64,000 nt of DNA from Candidatus Pelagibacter communis (GCF_001180105.1 NZ_CVSO01000002.1:62001-126000); one strand, 5' to 3'. Shown: positions 25,597-35,710, counted from the first letter of the stretch. The notes: a model not told the origin generated them from the sequence alone. Numbers and translations: made by a program.

Positions 25597-26521
25597 TTAT
25601 TTCAGTGTTATTAAAAACTCTTTTATAATGGAGTGTTGAAAATCTGGTAAGTTGTATTTCCCGCTCAAACTCAATTCTTTTTTGTAATTGTTCTTCTTTA
25701 TTTATTTCTTGAGTTTCAATTTTAATATCATTTAATTTTAGTATCATGAAACCACCTCCCGCATTCATCGGATTTGTATATTCTCCTATATTTAAATCGT
25801 TTATTTGATCTTTAAAATTTTTTGATAGTTGATCTTTAAAAATCCAACCTAAATTCCCACCATTTTTTTTACTGCTTGATAGGCTGTATAATCTTGCAGT
25901 TTCATTAAATCCAATACTTGAGATACTTTCTTTAATTTCATTAAATTTTTTTTCAAGTTCACTTTTATCATTAACTGTAAATATTATTTCAGAAAGAAGA
26001 ACACTCTCCACTTCAGTAATTGATGATTTTTCCTCCAGTTCTTGTTTTAATCTTTCCTGATTTATGCTTATTTGATTTTTAAATTTATTAACAATTAAAT
26101 CATTCCAAGCAATTTCTATAGCAATTTTATCTTTCACTCTTTCTAAAGTTACATCGTTATTTTGAAGATAATTTTCAAATTCAGCTTTACCTGATATTCC
26201 TATACTTAAATAAATATCTTTAATGACTTTATCAAGCAAATTTTCATTTGGTGTAATTTCGTAATATCTCTCAATTTCAATTTTTTTTACTATTTCATTT
26301 ATTAAGGAGTCTTTTGCATATTGTGTAATCTGATTTTCACTAAGTTTTTTTATGTTAGGATTTAAAGCTATAAGATATTTCTCTTCATTTTTTATGTCAA
26401 CGTTCGTAATAATATTCTTGTTGACTTTGGCAACTATAAATACCTCACTTAAAGAATAATTTGAAAAAATAAAACTTAGAAATACAAAAACTAATATTCT
26501 CCAATTATATTTTTTTTTCAT
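25586..26521 (-). CDS. surA: SurA-like periplasmic peptidyl-prolyl isomerase/chaperone
   Basis: Periplasmic chaperone for outer-membrane beta-barrel proteins, 311 residues. An N-terminal signal segment (about 8-25) is followed by the SurA N-domain (VAKVNKNIITNVDI), and a single parvulin-type domain is recognisable around residues 165-265 (LLSEIIF..., KNGGNLGWIFKDQL, GEYTNPMNAGGGFMILKL). The E. coli protein has two parvulin domains; one is usual in alphaproteobacteria. Placement between lptD and pdxA supports the assignment. It shares one base with lptD. Confidence 0.85.
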   Translation of the reverse strand: MKKKYNWRILVFVFLSFIFSNYSLSEVFIVAKVNKNIITNVDIKNEEKYLIALNPNIKKLSENQITQYAKDSLINEIVKKIEIERYYEITPNENLLDKVIKDIYLSIGISGKAEFENYLQNNDVTLERVKDKIAIEIAWNDLIVNKFKNQISINQERLKQELEEKSSITEVESVLLSEIIFTVNDKSELEKKFNEIKESISSIGFNETARLYSLSSSKKNGGNLGWIFKDQLSKNFKDQINDLNIGEYTNPMNAGGGFMILKLNDIKIETQEINKEEQLQKRIEFEREIQLTRFSTLHYKRVFNNTEINEK

Positions 26522-28905
26522 TATTTCACACTCGGTGTATCTATCGTAGTAAAAGGCACTATTGAAATTGAAAAGAAAATTTCTTCTGTTGGTTTAAGCT
26601 CGTTATCAGAATAGTAATCTTTATTGTATTGAATAGCTGCTTTTAGACAGTCATTTTTATATTCATACATTAAGTTATAGAATTCAGTAAAATCAGTTTT
26701 TTTATTTCTTCTTGTTCTATACTTTAAAGAATTAGATTTAGTAAAATTATATCCTGTTTCATTTGAAATATAACTCTCACTTCCTATTTCATCATCCTCT
26801 TGAAGAAATTCGAATGATGTTACAAACTTATTTACAGTGATTGCTGTTTTTAATAAATTATAATTCGTAGACTCAAAATCGTTGTCCATTGAAAAATTAT
26901 AATCAACTTTAAAGTTATTGTTAGGCTCAAATATAAGCGATCCAATAATATCAGAACCCTTGTTATTTATCGTTGATTGACTAGGTAAATTTATCTCCGA
27001 TTTATCTCTCAACACAGTTGCTAGTCCTCCAATAAGGATATCGTTGTTTTTAGCTTTATTTCTTAATCTGTATTCAGTACCAAAAGTAACTGATTGTCCA
27101 CCTTCAACTGAGTCGTTTAAACTTAGTCTATTTTGAGTAAAAATATTGTTTATATCAATAATTCTGTCCAGACTTTTATTATCTTTGTTGGAGTTAGGAC
27201 TGTACATTATGGATCCCTTTGCAGTTAAAAAACTGTCAAAAAATTCTCCATTTTTTTTCATGGGGTAAGATATATCATATAAAATTGATCCATAATTTTC
27301 CGAACTAAACTCGTTTTTGTAATCAGAGGAATTTTCTCCTTCTGCAGTAACATTTTTAAATAATAAGTTTAATTTATTAACAAAACCAAGATTTGAAATT
27401 TTAGAGGTTGATTGAAATTGTAGATCATTAATCAAAACTTTTTCAAAAATATTTGTATTATAATTTTTATAAAAACCATTAGAAATTAAATCTAAATCTC
27501 CATCAAATTTGGTTTGTATATTTTTTGAAAAACTATAGCTAGGAAAAAGAAATTCAAATTTGTCACTAGATTTAGTTTTAGTTAAATCTTCATAAGCTTG
27601 GAGTTTAATCTCAACGTCAAGATCACTTCTGTTAGCATTAAATGCTAAAAAAGACTTTAAAAGAGAAAAACTTTCTGTAATTCCAGACTCAATTTTATGA
27701 GATTTGAGATATGTATCGCTTGAAGTTGTTTCTAAATTAAACTCTATTTCACTTGTATCAAAATTTTCCATATTAAGTTTTGCTTTAGTATTTGAAAAGA
27801 AGTGAGTTTTAGAATCTGAATTTTTCTTTTTTAAACTAAAATCAGATATGTGTTCTGAATTCTTATTCACTTGACGGTATTCATTTTGAAAAAGAGCTTC
27901 ATTGTTTGAAAAAATCCTTGGTGAAAATGTTAAATCTTTATTATCTGAAATTACTTTATAGTAAGGGAGCTTAAACGACATGCCCAAGCTAGATGAGTCT
28001 ATCACCTGTGGAATTAAGAAACCAGATTGTCTTTTAACGCTTGGATCAGGATGAAAAAATTTCGGAAAGTATAATACAGGCATATCGTAAATTTCAAGCC
28101 ATGCATCTTTATAATTTATTGTTTTTTTATTTTTATCATGCCTAATTTCTTTAGCTTTCATTTGCCAAGGCGGACAATCGTCATTTTTTTTGCAGGTTGT
28201 AAAAACACCTTTCTTTATCAAGGTTGTTTTTCCATCACTAAATATATAATTTCCTTTTAATCTTGGATCATTTTCAGAATTACCAAAGCTACCTTCAAAA
28301 AAATCAATTTTAACACCATCACCAATAAATTGGTTGTTTAAAAGATCAATAATTGCATTATCAAAATTATAGGAGTTTTTTTCAGCATCTACTAAATTTA
28401 CATTTTTTGTTTTAAGCAGTTTATCATCAATTAGGTATTTAAGATTTTGTACTTTAATTGTGTTTCCGACACTATCCTTTAATAAAGCCTCACCACTAAC
28501 TAAAATTTCTGCATTATTTTTAAGAAATATAATTTCTTCAGTTAAAAGCTCATATAAATTATCAAATATTATTTTGACATTCCCAGAAGATATAATCTTT
28601 TCAATATTCTTATCATAATAAATTTTGTCACTTTTAATTGAAAGTTTGTTTATTGTATCTTTAGCTAAAATATCTCCCTCAGCATTTAAAATATTTTTTT
28701 CTTTATTGTATCTCATTTGATTTGCATCAATAATTATGTTGTTTCCTGAGAGAATTTTCACCCCATCTTTTGCGATAACAATTTTATCCTTATCTATTAT
28801 TTCTAGAGAGGAAGCCTCAAATTTCAGTTCATCTCCATATGAATGAAAATAAATATTCAAATTTAGAACAAAAATTAGAATTAAAAAAAATATATTATTT
28901 TTCAT
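26521..28905 (-). CDS. lptD: LPS-assembly outer-membrane protein LptD
   Basis: Outer-membrane beta-barrel that inserts lipopolysaccharide into the outer leaflet, 794 residues. A signal peptide (about 1-24) is followed by an OstA/LptA-like N-terminal beta domain (about 27-215) and a long barrel with alternating hydrophobic and polar strands to the C-terminus. Cys residues in TTCKKNDDCPPWQ near 238 and in NDCLKAA near 755 could form the disulfides LptD needs. It overlaps lptG by 11 bases and surA, its folding chaperone, by one base. Confidence 0.92.
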   Translation of the reverse strand: MKNNIFFLILIFVLNLNIYFHSYGDELKFEASSLEIIDKDKIVIAKDGVKILSGNNIIIDANQMRYNKEKNILNAEGDILAKDTINKLSIKSDKIYYDKNIEKIISSGNVKIIFDNLYELLTEEIIFLKNNAEILVSGEALLKDSVGNTIKVQNLKYLIDDKLLKTKNVNLVDAEKNSYNFDNAIIDLLNNQFIGDGVKIDFFEGSFGNSENDPRLKGNYIFSDGKTTLIKKGVFTTCKKNDDCPPWQMKAKEIRHDKNKKTINYKDAWLEIYDMPVLYFPKFFHPDPSVKRQSGFLIPQVIDSSSLGMSFKLPYYKVISDNKDLTFSPRIFSNNEALFQNEYRQVNKNSEHISDFSLKKKNSDSKTHFFSNTKAKLNMENFDTSEIEFNLETTSSDTYLKSHKIESGITESFSLLKSFLAFNANRSDLDVEIKLQAYEDLTKTKSSDKFEFLFPSYSFSKNIQTKFDGDLDLISNGFYKNYNTNIFEKVLINDLQFQSTSKISNLGFVNKLNLLFKNVTAEGENSSDYKNEFSSENYGSILYDISYPMKKNGEFFDSFLTAKGSIMYSPNSNKDNKSLDRIIDINNIFTQNRLSLNDSVEGGQSVTFGTEYRLRNKAKNNDILIGGLATVLRDKSEINLPSQSTINNKGSDIIGSLIFEPNNNFKVDYNFSMDNDFESTNYNLLKTAITVNKFVTSFEFLQEDDEIGSESYISNETGYNFTKSNSLKYRTRRNKKTDFTEFYNLMYEYKNDCLKAAIQYNKDYYSDNELKPTEEIFFSISIVPFTTIDTPSVK

Positions 28906-29977
28906 TTATTCTTACCAAACTAATTATTGAAGCTATTGAAATCATTAAAAGAGGCACCCAAATTGAGACAAAAACTGGTACTTGTTCATTTTTTCCGAGC
29001 TCTTCAAAAAAGAAACTGATATAATAAATAATAACCGATATAAGTATCCCAAAAATAAGGTGGAAGATTTTTGACCTATTCTGTTTGATGTTCATCATTA
29101 TTGTTGAAGCCAAAATCGTCATAATCATTAGATAAAAAGGAAATGAAGCAATTTTTTGAATTGCAGAATTTACTTCAATTGACGAATAATTGATATCCTC
29201 ATATTTCTTCTTAAGATTGGCTAATTCGATGATTGATAAGGAGGTTAAATTTGAGAATAAAGAATTAACATCATTAGAGTCTATATTTGTAACTAATTCC
29301 AGCGTATCAACTTTTATATTAGATTTACTTTCGGTATTTACTATAGCTTCTTCAATTATCCAAATTTTGTTTTTAATCAATGTTTTTTTGCTAGTTATAT
29401 TTTTTATAAAATTAAAATTTTTATCAAACTGGACAATATCCACATTTTGAAGGTAGTCACCTTTTAGAACCTCAGCATTAATTATATTTGTGACTCCTTC
29501 TTTTTCATCTTTAATCCAAATACCGTTCTCAGTAATTACTGCCAAATACTTATTATCTTTAGCGTATGAATTTTTAATATTTAAATAAGAGTGCTTTAGG
29601 TTAGAAGATAAATTATAAAATATTGTTACAATTAATAATCCTATTAAAAAACTTAAAATAGCAAGCAATTTAATTATTCTTGTATTACTTAATCCAAAGT
29701 TCTTAAATGCAATATTTTCATTTTGTTCTATTAATTTTATAAAAAAAAATTGGGTTGTGATTAAAAAAATAAATGGAAATATCTCAAAGATGATCGATGG
29801 AATATTTAAGATAGTTAAAAAAACTGGAATTGATATCGATACATTTAAATCTTTAAAAAAATTAATTTCTTCAAAAATATTTAATATAAATGCCAAACCA
29901 ACAAAAATTGATACTGTTTTTATGAACGATAACAAAAAAGATTTACTTATATAATTCTGAAAAGTTTTAATTATCAT
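28895..29977 (-). CDS. lptG: LPS export permease LptG
   Basis: Inner-membrane permease subunit of the LptB2FG transporter that extracts LPS from the inner membrane, 360 residues. It has three N-terminal helices with the family loop EQNENIAFKNFGLSNTRI (coupling helix, near residue 85), a central periplasmic beta-jellyroll region (about 130-265) and three C-terminal helices. It starts within lptF by an ATGA-type 4-base overlap. Confidence 0.92.
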   Translation of the reverse strand: MIIKTFQNYISKSFLLSFIKTVSIFVGLAFILNIFEEINFFKDLNVSISIPVFLTILNIPSIIFEIFPFIFLITTQFFFIKLIEQNENIAFKNFGLSNTRIIKLLAILSFLIGLLIVTIFYNLSSNLKHSYLNIKNSYAKDNKYLAVITENGIWIKDEKEGVTNIINAEVLKGDYLQNVDIVQFDKNFNFIKNITSKKTLIKNKIWIIEEAIVNTESKSNIKVDTLELVTNIDSNDVNSLFSNLTSLSIIELANLKKKYEDINYSSIEVNSAIQKIASFPFYLMIMTILASTIMMNIKQNRSKIFHLIFGILISVIIYYISFFFEELGKNEQVPVFVSIWVPLLMISIASIISLVRINEK

Positions 29978-31119
29978 CGAGTGGCTGCCATTGATTGTCT
30001 AGAAAACATAATGCGAAATATTAAAAATAATATCAAGGGTACACTTATTATAATTGAACTTTGATTTATATCTGATGAAAAAAACTTCATTAGTATTTCT
30101 GAAATTGAAATTAAAATTATACCTAAAGCAAATATCTTAATTTTATATTTTGAATATCCTGAAGAATTTTTTGTTTTTATAATTAATAAACAAGAAATCA
30201 ATCCTAACAAAGGTATATACAAAGATTTAAAAATTCTACTCAAAACCTCTTGTGCAATATTATCTAGTGGTTTCTTGGCATTTGAACATTGAAATTTAAA
30301 TAAATTCTTATCTTGGAGTAATTCAGTTGATCTTTTGTCTTCAGAGGAAAATAAACACCTCGATAACGAAAAAATATTTATCTCTTGTAATTTTGGGTAT
30401 TTTGTAGTTTTTGAATTATATTGAGACAAATTTATCTGTGTCTTATTAAAATTAAAAATTGTTGTTTTACCTTTATTTATATTTAATATTTTTCCATCAT
30501 TTAAGACTAGAATTTTTTGATTATTCGCTTCAGAAAAAAAACCTTTTTTGGCATATATTATTCTGGAGTCTGATTTATTATATTCATCTTTAATAACTAT
30601 ATTTTCAAAATTATCTTGATCGTTTTTGTCTTCTACGTATATCGTAAGTCTCTCTACTGTATCCATAAATTTTTTTGGTTTCATTAAAGATGGTAGAAAA
30701 TCTATGTTTGACTGCCTAATATATGATCTTGCCTTATCTTGGGTGAAGGGAACAACAAAACTACTCATTAAGAGATGTAAAATTAAAAATATGAAAGAGT
30801 ACTTTATCACCACATTCAAAAACTCATTTTTTTTTATCCCATTTGACCAAAAAATTAGAATTTGATTTTGATCCTCATATTTTGAAAGAACAAAGAATAC
30901 AGAAAAGAAAAACATGAAAGGAAGTAATTCATTGAAAATTTTTGGTAAACTTAAAACTGTGTATAAAAAATAAATTTTAAATCCATGACCGTCTTCAGTG
31001 ACAAAGCCCAGGTAGTTTACAGCCTGAATTACCCAAACAATAAGTGCGACAGAACTACAAGAAAGTAAAAAAAATATTGTTGTTTCGCTTAAAAAGTTTT
31101 TAAAAATAATTTTTTTCAT
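29974..31119 (-). CDS. lptF: LPS export permease LptF
   Basis: Partner permease of LptG, 381 residues, with the same plan of three helices, a periplasmic jellyroll (about 135-300) and three helices. The coupling-helix region reads YEDQNQILIFWSNGIKKNEF near residue 80. It is the first gene of the envelope operon running to rsmA; its promoter should be in the 56-base gap before the divergent pepA. Confidence 0.92.
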   Translation of the reverse strand: MKKIIFKNFLSETTIFFLLSCSSVALIVWVIQAVNYLGFVTEDGHGFKIYFLYTVLSLPKIFNELLPFMFFFSVFFVLSKYEDQNQILIFWSNGIKKNEFLNVVIKYSFIFLILHLLMSSFVVPFTQDKARSYIRQSNIDFLPSLMKPKKFMDTVERLTIYVEDKNDQDNFENIVIKDEYNKSDSRIIYAKKGFFSEANNQKILVLNDGKILNINKGKTTIFNFNKTQINLSQYNSKTTKYPKLQEINIFSLSRCLFSSEDKRSTELLQDKNLFKFQCSNAKKPLDNIAQEVLSRIFKSLYIPLLGLISCLLIIKTKNSSGYSKYKIKIFALGIILISISEILMKFFSSDINQSSIIISVPLILFLIFRIMFSRQSMAATR

Positions 31120-31175
31120 TGAAATTCTATAAAATAAACATATACACGTTTTGGTAGAAAAATGAATAAAAAATT

Positions 31176-32636
31176 ATGATTATAAAAGATAGCTTCTCAA
31201 AACTTACAAATATCTCAAAACTTACTGGATGTATCGCCTTTTTTATTAATGAAAAGTCAGAAATAATTCATTTAAAAAAGTACATAAGTTCTTCAGACTA
31301 TAAAAATTTATCTGTGCTTTTAAAAAATAAAAATAAAAAAAAAGATTTATTGTCTTTTGATCTGAACCCAAATCAAAAAATAATTTTGATTTATTTAAAA
31401 AAAGGTCAGAAACCAAATGAAATAGAGAAAAGTGGAGCTAAGCTAACTGATTTTTTAAATAGCGAGGGGACAGAGGTTGTTCATATTGTATCCGACACAA
31501 TTTCTGTAAATTTTAAGCCAGATGTTATTTATGAGTTTTTACATGGAATGAGATTAAAGGCATATTCTTTTGACAGATATAAATCGAAAAAGAATTCAAA
31601 TACTCTTAAAGTAAATATTACCTCGTCAAAAAAATTTAATAAAAAAATTTACGATAAATTTAAAGCGATAGAATTAGGAGTAAACTACACAAAAGATTTA
31701 GTGTCTGAACCTGGAAATATATTGCACCCAGATGAATACGCCAAAAGACTAACACAGTTAAAAAAAATTGGTCTTAAAGTTTCTGTTTATAATGAAAAGC
31801 AATTAAAAAAAATGGGTTGCAACGCATTAGTTGGTGTCGGTCAAGGGAGCATTAGAGGCTCTTATCTAGTAACTCTTGAATGGAGAGGAAAAAAATCAAA
31901 TTCAAAACCATTAGCTTTTGTTGGTAAAGGAGTTTGTTTTGACACTGGAGGAATATCTTTAAAACCCGCTAGGTTTATGGAAGATATGACTTACGACATG
32001 GCCGGCTCAGCTGTGGTAGTGGGTCTTATGAAAAATTTAGCTCTTAGAAAATCAAAAGTTAATGCGGTTGGTGTTGTTGGATTAGTAGAAAATATGCCAG
32101 GTGGTAACGCACAAAGGCCTGGGGATATTGTCAAATCATATAGCGGAAAAACAATTGAAGTATTAAATACTGATGCAGAGGGAAGATTAGTTTTAGCAGA
32201 CGCAATAACTTTTACAGAAAAAAAATTTAAACCTAATTTAATTATTGACTTAGCGACACTTACAGGTGCAATAGTGGTTGCTTTAGGATCTGAATATGCT
32301 GGATTATTTTCTAATAATGATAATTTATCTAGGCAAATTCATGCAGCTGGTGAAAAAGTTGAGGAAAAAGCATGGAGACTACCATTACACCCTAATTATG
32401 ATAAACTTATGAATTCCAAAAATGCAGACATGCAGAATATTAACTATGTTGGTGGAGCAGGATCGACTACTGCAGCCCAGTTTTTGCAAAGATTTATTTT
32501 AAACAAAACACCTTGGGCTCACTTAGATATAGCAGGGATGGCTTTTTCAAAATATGCCGGAGCCCTTAATTCAAGCGGAGCAACAGGTTATGGTGTAAGA
32601 TTGTTAAATAAATTTATTGAGGATAACTATGAGTAA
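31176..32636 (+). CDS. pepA: Leucyl aminopeptidase
   Basis: Cytosolic M17 metallo-aminopeptidase, 486 residues, releasing N-terminal amino acids from peptides. The C-terminal catalytic domain shows FVGKGVCFDTGGISLKP with metal ligands near residue 255 and the signature NTDAEGRLVLADA near 330. The N-terminal macro-like domain is poorly conserved, as usual. Its last 8 bases overlap ndk; in many alphaproteobacteria holC lies between these two genes but here it does not. Confidence 0.94.
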   Translation: MIIKDSFSKLTNISKLTGCIAFFINEKSEIIHLKKYISSSDYKNLSVLLKNKNKKKDLLSFDLNPNQKIILIYLKKGQKPNEIEKSGAKLTDFLNSEGTEVVHIVSDTISVNFKPDVIYEFLHGMRLKAYSFDRYKSKKNSNTLKVNITSSKKFNKKIYDKFKAIELGVNYTKDLVSEPGNILHPDEYAKRLTQLKKIGLKVSVYNEKQLKKMGCNALVGVGQGSIRGSYLVTLEWRGKKSNSKPLAFVGKGVCFDTGGISLKPARFMEDMTYDMAGSAVVVGLMKNLALRKSKVNAVGVVGLVENMPGGNAQRPGDIVKSYSGKTIEVLNTDAEGRLVLADAITFTEKKFKPNLIIDLATLTGAIVVALGSEYAGLFSNNDNLSRQIHAAGEKVEEKAWRLPLHPNYDKLMNSKNADMQNINYVGGAGSTTAAQFLQRFILNKTPWAHLDIAGMAFSKYAGALNSSGATGYGVRLLNKFIEDNYE

Positions 32637-33039
32637 AGTTGAACAAACTCTTTCATTGATTAAACCTGATGCAGTTGAAAGAAATTTAGAAGAAGAGATA
32701 AAACAATTTTTTATTAAATCTGGTTTTAAAATTACCAAACAAAAAAAAGTAAAATTAGAAAAAAAAGATGCTGAAATTTTTTATAAAGTACATGAAACAA
32801 AACCTTTTTATAATGATCTTTGTGAATATCTTTCGTCTGGGCCTATTGTTGCAATGATACTTGAAAAGGTTGATGCAGTTTCTGAAAATCGAAAAGTTAT
32901 GGGAGCAACTGATCCTAATAAAGCAGACGAAGGAACAATACGAAAAAAATATGGATTATCCATTGATAAAAATTCAGTTCATGGTTCAGACAGTATTGAA
33001 AACGCCAATAAAGAAATTAATTTTTTTTTTAAGACCTAA
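32629..33039 (+). CDS. ndk: Nucleoside diphosphate kinase
   Basis: Transfers the gamma phosphate of ATP to NDPs through a phospho-His intermediate. From ATG 32629 it has 136 residues, with TLSLIKPDAVERN at the start and the catalytic His118 in NSVHGSDSIENA. An upstream in-frame start (32617) would add four residues lying inside pepA and not seen in the family, so I prefer 32629. The last 11 bases overlap the convergent purN. Confidence 0.95.
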   Translation: MSKVEQTLSLIKPDAVERNLEEEIKQFFIKSGFKITKQKKVKLEKKDAEIFYKVHETKPFYNDLCEYLSSGPIVAMILEKVDAVSENRKVMGATDPNKADEGTIRKKYGLSIDKNSVHGSDSIENANKEINFFFKT

Positions 33040-33598
33040 CTAGTTTTTCTATAACTAGAGGATAAAGTTTATTCTCTTCTTTAAGCACCCTTTTTTCCAA
33101 TTTTTTTAAAGAATCTTTTTTTAAAATTTTTACCTTTTTTTTTGCAATGATCTTACCAGAGTCCAACTTTTTACTAACATAATGTATCGTGCATCCTGAA
33201 AATTTTTCTTTAGCTTTTAAAGCTCTTATGTGTGTGTTGAGACCTTTGTACTTTGGTAATAAAGATGGATGAATATTAATTATTTTATTCTTAAAAAAAT
33301 TAATAAAATACGGACTTAAAATTTTCATAAATCCTGCTAAACAAATAAATTTTATATTTTTATTAATGAGAATTTTTGCTAATTTTTTTTGTTCAGTTTT
33401 TAAAAATGATCGAGAAAGAATTTTAGTTAAAATCTTATTTTTTTTTGCAATTTTAAGTCCATCAGCATTCTTTTTATTGCTTATTACATATGCAACTTTA
33501 TAATTACATTTTTTCTTCTTTGACCTTAAAATTAGAGCTTTAAGATTTGTTCCCCTCCCAGAGATAAACACTGCAATATTAGCCTTTTTTTTAATCAC
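33029..33598 (-). CDS. purN: Phosphoribosylglycinamide formyltransferase
   Basis: Third step of purine synthesis, using 10-formyl-THF, 189 residues with a GTG start. AVFISGRGTNLKAL near residue 9 binds the phosphate of GAR; INIHPSLLPKYKG near 108 holds the catalytic Asn and His; the Asp lies in GCTIHYVSKKLDSG. It starts immediately after the purM stop. The protein is notably Lys-rich, consistent with AT-driven drift. Confidence 0.93.
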   Translation of the reverse strand: MIKKKANIAVFISGRGTNLKALILRSKKKKCNYKVAYVISNKKNADGLKIAKKNKILTKILSRSFLKTEQKKLAKILINKNIKFICLAGFMKILSPYFINFFKNKIINIHPSLLPKYKGLNTHIRALKAKEKFSGCTIHYVSKKLDSGKIIAKKKVKILKKDSLKKLEKRVLKEENKLYPLVIEKLVRS

Positions 33599-33599
33599 A

Positions 33600-34625
33600 T
33601 TACCAGCGTATATTGTTAGTATATTTTACTTTACTTTTGTTTTTAATGATTTCTCCAATTATGTAGGGGCGGTATTGACTTGGAAAAAACTTTAAAATTT
33701 TATGAAAATTATTTTTTTTAATGATTAAACAAAAACCTACACCACAATTAAAAGTTTTGAGCATTTCTTTTTCAGAAACACCACTTTTGTTGATCCAACT
33801 AAAAATTTTATAAGTTTTTATTTTGTCTAAATCTATTCTTGCACAAAGATTTTTTGGTATTACTCTTTCAATATTGTCACCAATGCCTCCACCTGTTATA
33901 TTTGCACATCCATTAATTAGTTTTCTATCAAGCAAACTCATAATTTCTTTTACATAAATTTTAGTGGGTTTTAATATTTCATTCCGCAAAAATTTATTTT
34001 TTTTAATATTGATTTTCTTTTTTTTTAAAACTTCTCTAAGTAAGGAGAATCCATTTGAATGAAGTCCACTAGAAGGTATTGCTAAAATCAAATTATTTTC
34101 TTTTATATTTTCCTTCTTTAACACATTATTTTTGTTTACAAGTCCTACAGAAAATCCAGCCAAATCAAATTTATTTTTAGAGTAGGTTCCTGGCATTTCA
34201 GCTGTTTCTCCGCCCACTAATTGACAGTCACTCATTTTGCAACCTTCATGTATACCTTTAATGATATTTTTTAATTTTGTTAAATTTATTTTATCAATTG
34301 AAATATAGTCTAAGAAAAAAAGTGGTTTTGCTCCAAGTACCAGAATATCATTTACACACATTGCAACCAAATCTATTCCAATTGTATTAAACTTATTTAA
34401 AATATTTGCTATTTCAAGTTTGGTTCCAACACCATCAGTGCTACTTACCAATAAAGGATTATTAAATTTTTTTGGAATTTCGTTTATTGAACCAAAACTA
34501 CCTATATTTTTAAATTTTTTTTTAGAATTTCCTTTTTTGGTTAATTTAGATATATATTTAATGAATTGATTAGATGCATTTATGTTTACTCCGCTTTTTT
34601 GATATGTAAATTTATATTTTTTCAT
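33600..34625 (-). CDS. purM: Phosphoribosylformylglycinamidine cyclo-ligase (AIR synthetase)
   Basis: Fifth step of purine synthesis, ATP-dependent ring closure to AIR, 341 residues. It opens with YQKSGVNINASN; LLVSSTDGVGTKLEIA and GIDLVAMCVNDILVLGAKPLFFLDY form the ATP and dimer interface; GGETAEMPGTY and IPSSGLHSNGFSL follow. It is transcribed ahead of purN as in other alphaproteobacteria, and its ATG is only 8 bases from the divergent DUF2066 gene start. Confidence 0.95.
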   Translation of the reverse strand: MKKYKFTYQKSGVNINASNQFIKYISKLTKKGNSKKKFKNIGSFGSINEIPKKFNNPLLVSSTDGVGTKLEIANILNKFNTIGIDLVAMCVNDILVLGAKPLFFLDYISIDKINLTKLKNIIKGIHEGCKMSDCQLVGGETAEMPGTYSKNKFDLAGFSVGLVNKNNVLKKENIKENNLILAIPSSGLHSNGFSLLREVLKKKKINIKKNKFLRNEILKPTKIYVKEIMSLLDRKLINGCANITGGGIGDNIERVIPKNLCARIDLDKIKTYKIFSWINKSGVSEKEMLKTFNCGVGFCLIIKKNNFHKILKFFPSQYRPYIIGEIIKNKSKVKYTNNIRW

Positions 34626-34633
34626 AATTTAAA

Positions 34634-35710
34634 ATGTTTTTAAAAAAAAATTTTTTGAAACCCTCATCTTATATAGTTTTTACTATATTTGTAATATTTT
34701 TTATTTGTTTTATTCACACTAATACTTTTGGCAAAATTTTCAAAATTAAAGACATTGAAATTGAAGAACCTTTTAATTCTAATTTTAATAAGGAAAAAGT
34801 TATCAACAAAGCATTTGATGAAGCCTTTGATATTCTTTTAAATAGTTTAATAACTTCTGATGATAAAAATAAAATTAAAAATACGCGATTAAAAGATATT
34901 AAATATCTCATCGATTCTTTCACTATTACAAATGAACAGTTCCTAAATAAAAACTATCAAGCAAATTTCGAGGTAAATTTTGACAAGCCTAAAATTTTAA
35001 ATTTTTTTGAAAAGAAAAATATATTTCCATCAATGTATAAAAAAAAAGAATTTCTGACCTTACTTATTCTTATAGATAATGACGAAGACAATGCTCTATT
35101 ATTTGATAGAAATCCCTTCTATACAAAATGGAATGATGATACAAAAAATTTTTCCCAAATAAATTATGTTTTGCATGAAGAAGACATTCTTGATCTTAAG
35201 TTTATTAACGAAAACAAAGATACAATTGAAAATTTTAAATTTGATCAAATTGTAAAAAAATATGATACAGAGGATTATATAGTCGCAATATATTTTAAGA
35301 ACAAGAATAATTTAAGACTGCTTTCAAAAATGTTTTATGATGGCAAAGTAAAGATTTCAAATCAAAGTTATAAAAAAGTCGATATTTCGGATGCTTCACA
35401 ACTATTAAATATTATTGAAAAAACTAAGACTTTTTTTGAAGATATTTGGAAACAGAATAACCAAATTAATACCTCAATCAAACTTCCAATTAATATTTCT
35501 GTTAATTCAAAAAAAGTTAAACAAATTCAATTAATTGAAAATTATTTAGCACAGCTTGATTTAGTTTCAAACTTTTATGTAACAAGTTTTAATAACAATA
35601 ATACAATTTATAAAATAATTTTTAACGGTAATCCAAATCAATTTTTAACCTTAATGAAAGAGAAAGATATCGACATTGATACAAATCAAGAAATATGGAA
35701 AGTAAGATAA
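34634..35710 (+). CDS. DUF2066 domain-containing protein
   Basis: Protein of 358 residues. A basic N-terminus and one hydrophobic segment (about 15-33, ending HTNTFGK) look like a signal peptide or membrane anchor, so the body is probably periplasmic. Residues 45-110 (NKAFDEAFDILLNSLI...YQANFEVNFDKPKILNFFEKKNI) resemble DUF2066, and the position between purM and an Hda-like gene is where alphaproteobacteria carry DUF2066. The function of the family is unknown. Its end overlaps hda by 16 bases. Confidence 0.7.
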   Translation: MFLKKNFLKPSSYIVFTIFVIFFICFIHTNTFGKIFKIKDIEIEEPFNSNFNKEKVINKAFDEAFDILLNSLITSDDKNKIKNTRLKDIKYLIDSFTITNEQFLNKNYQANFEVNFDKPKILNFFEKKNIFPSMYKKKEFLTLLILIDNDEDNALLFDRNPFYTKWNDDTKNFSQINYVLHEEDILDLKFINENKDTIENFKFDQIVKKYDTEDYIVAIYFKNKNNLRLLSKMFYDGKVKISNQSYKKVDISDASQLLNIIEKTKTFFEDIWKQNNQINTSIKLPINISVNSKKVKQIQLIENYLAQLDLVSNFYVTSFNNNNTIYKIIFNGNPNQFLTLMKEKDIDIDTNQEIWKVR

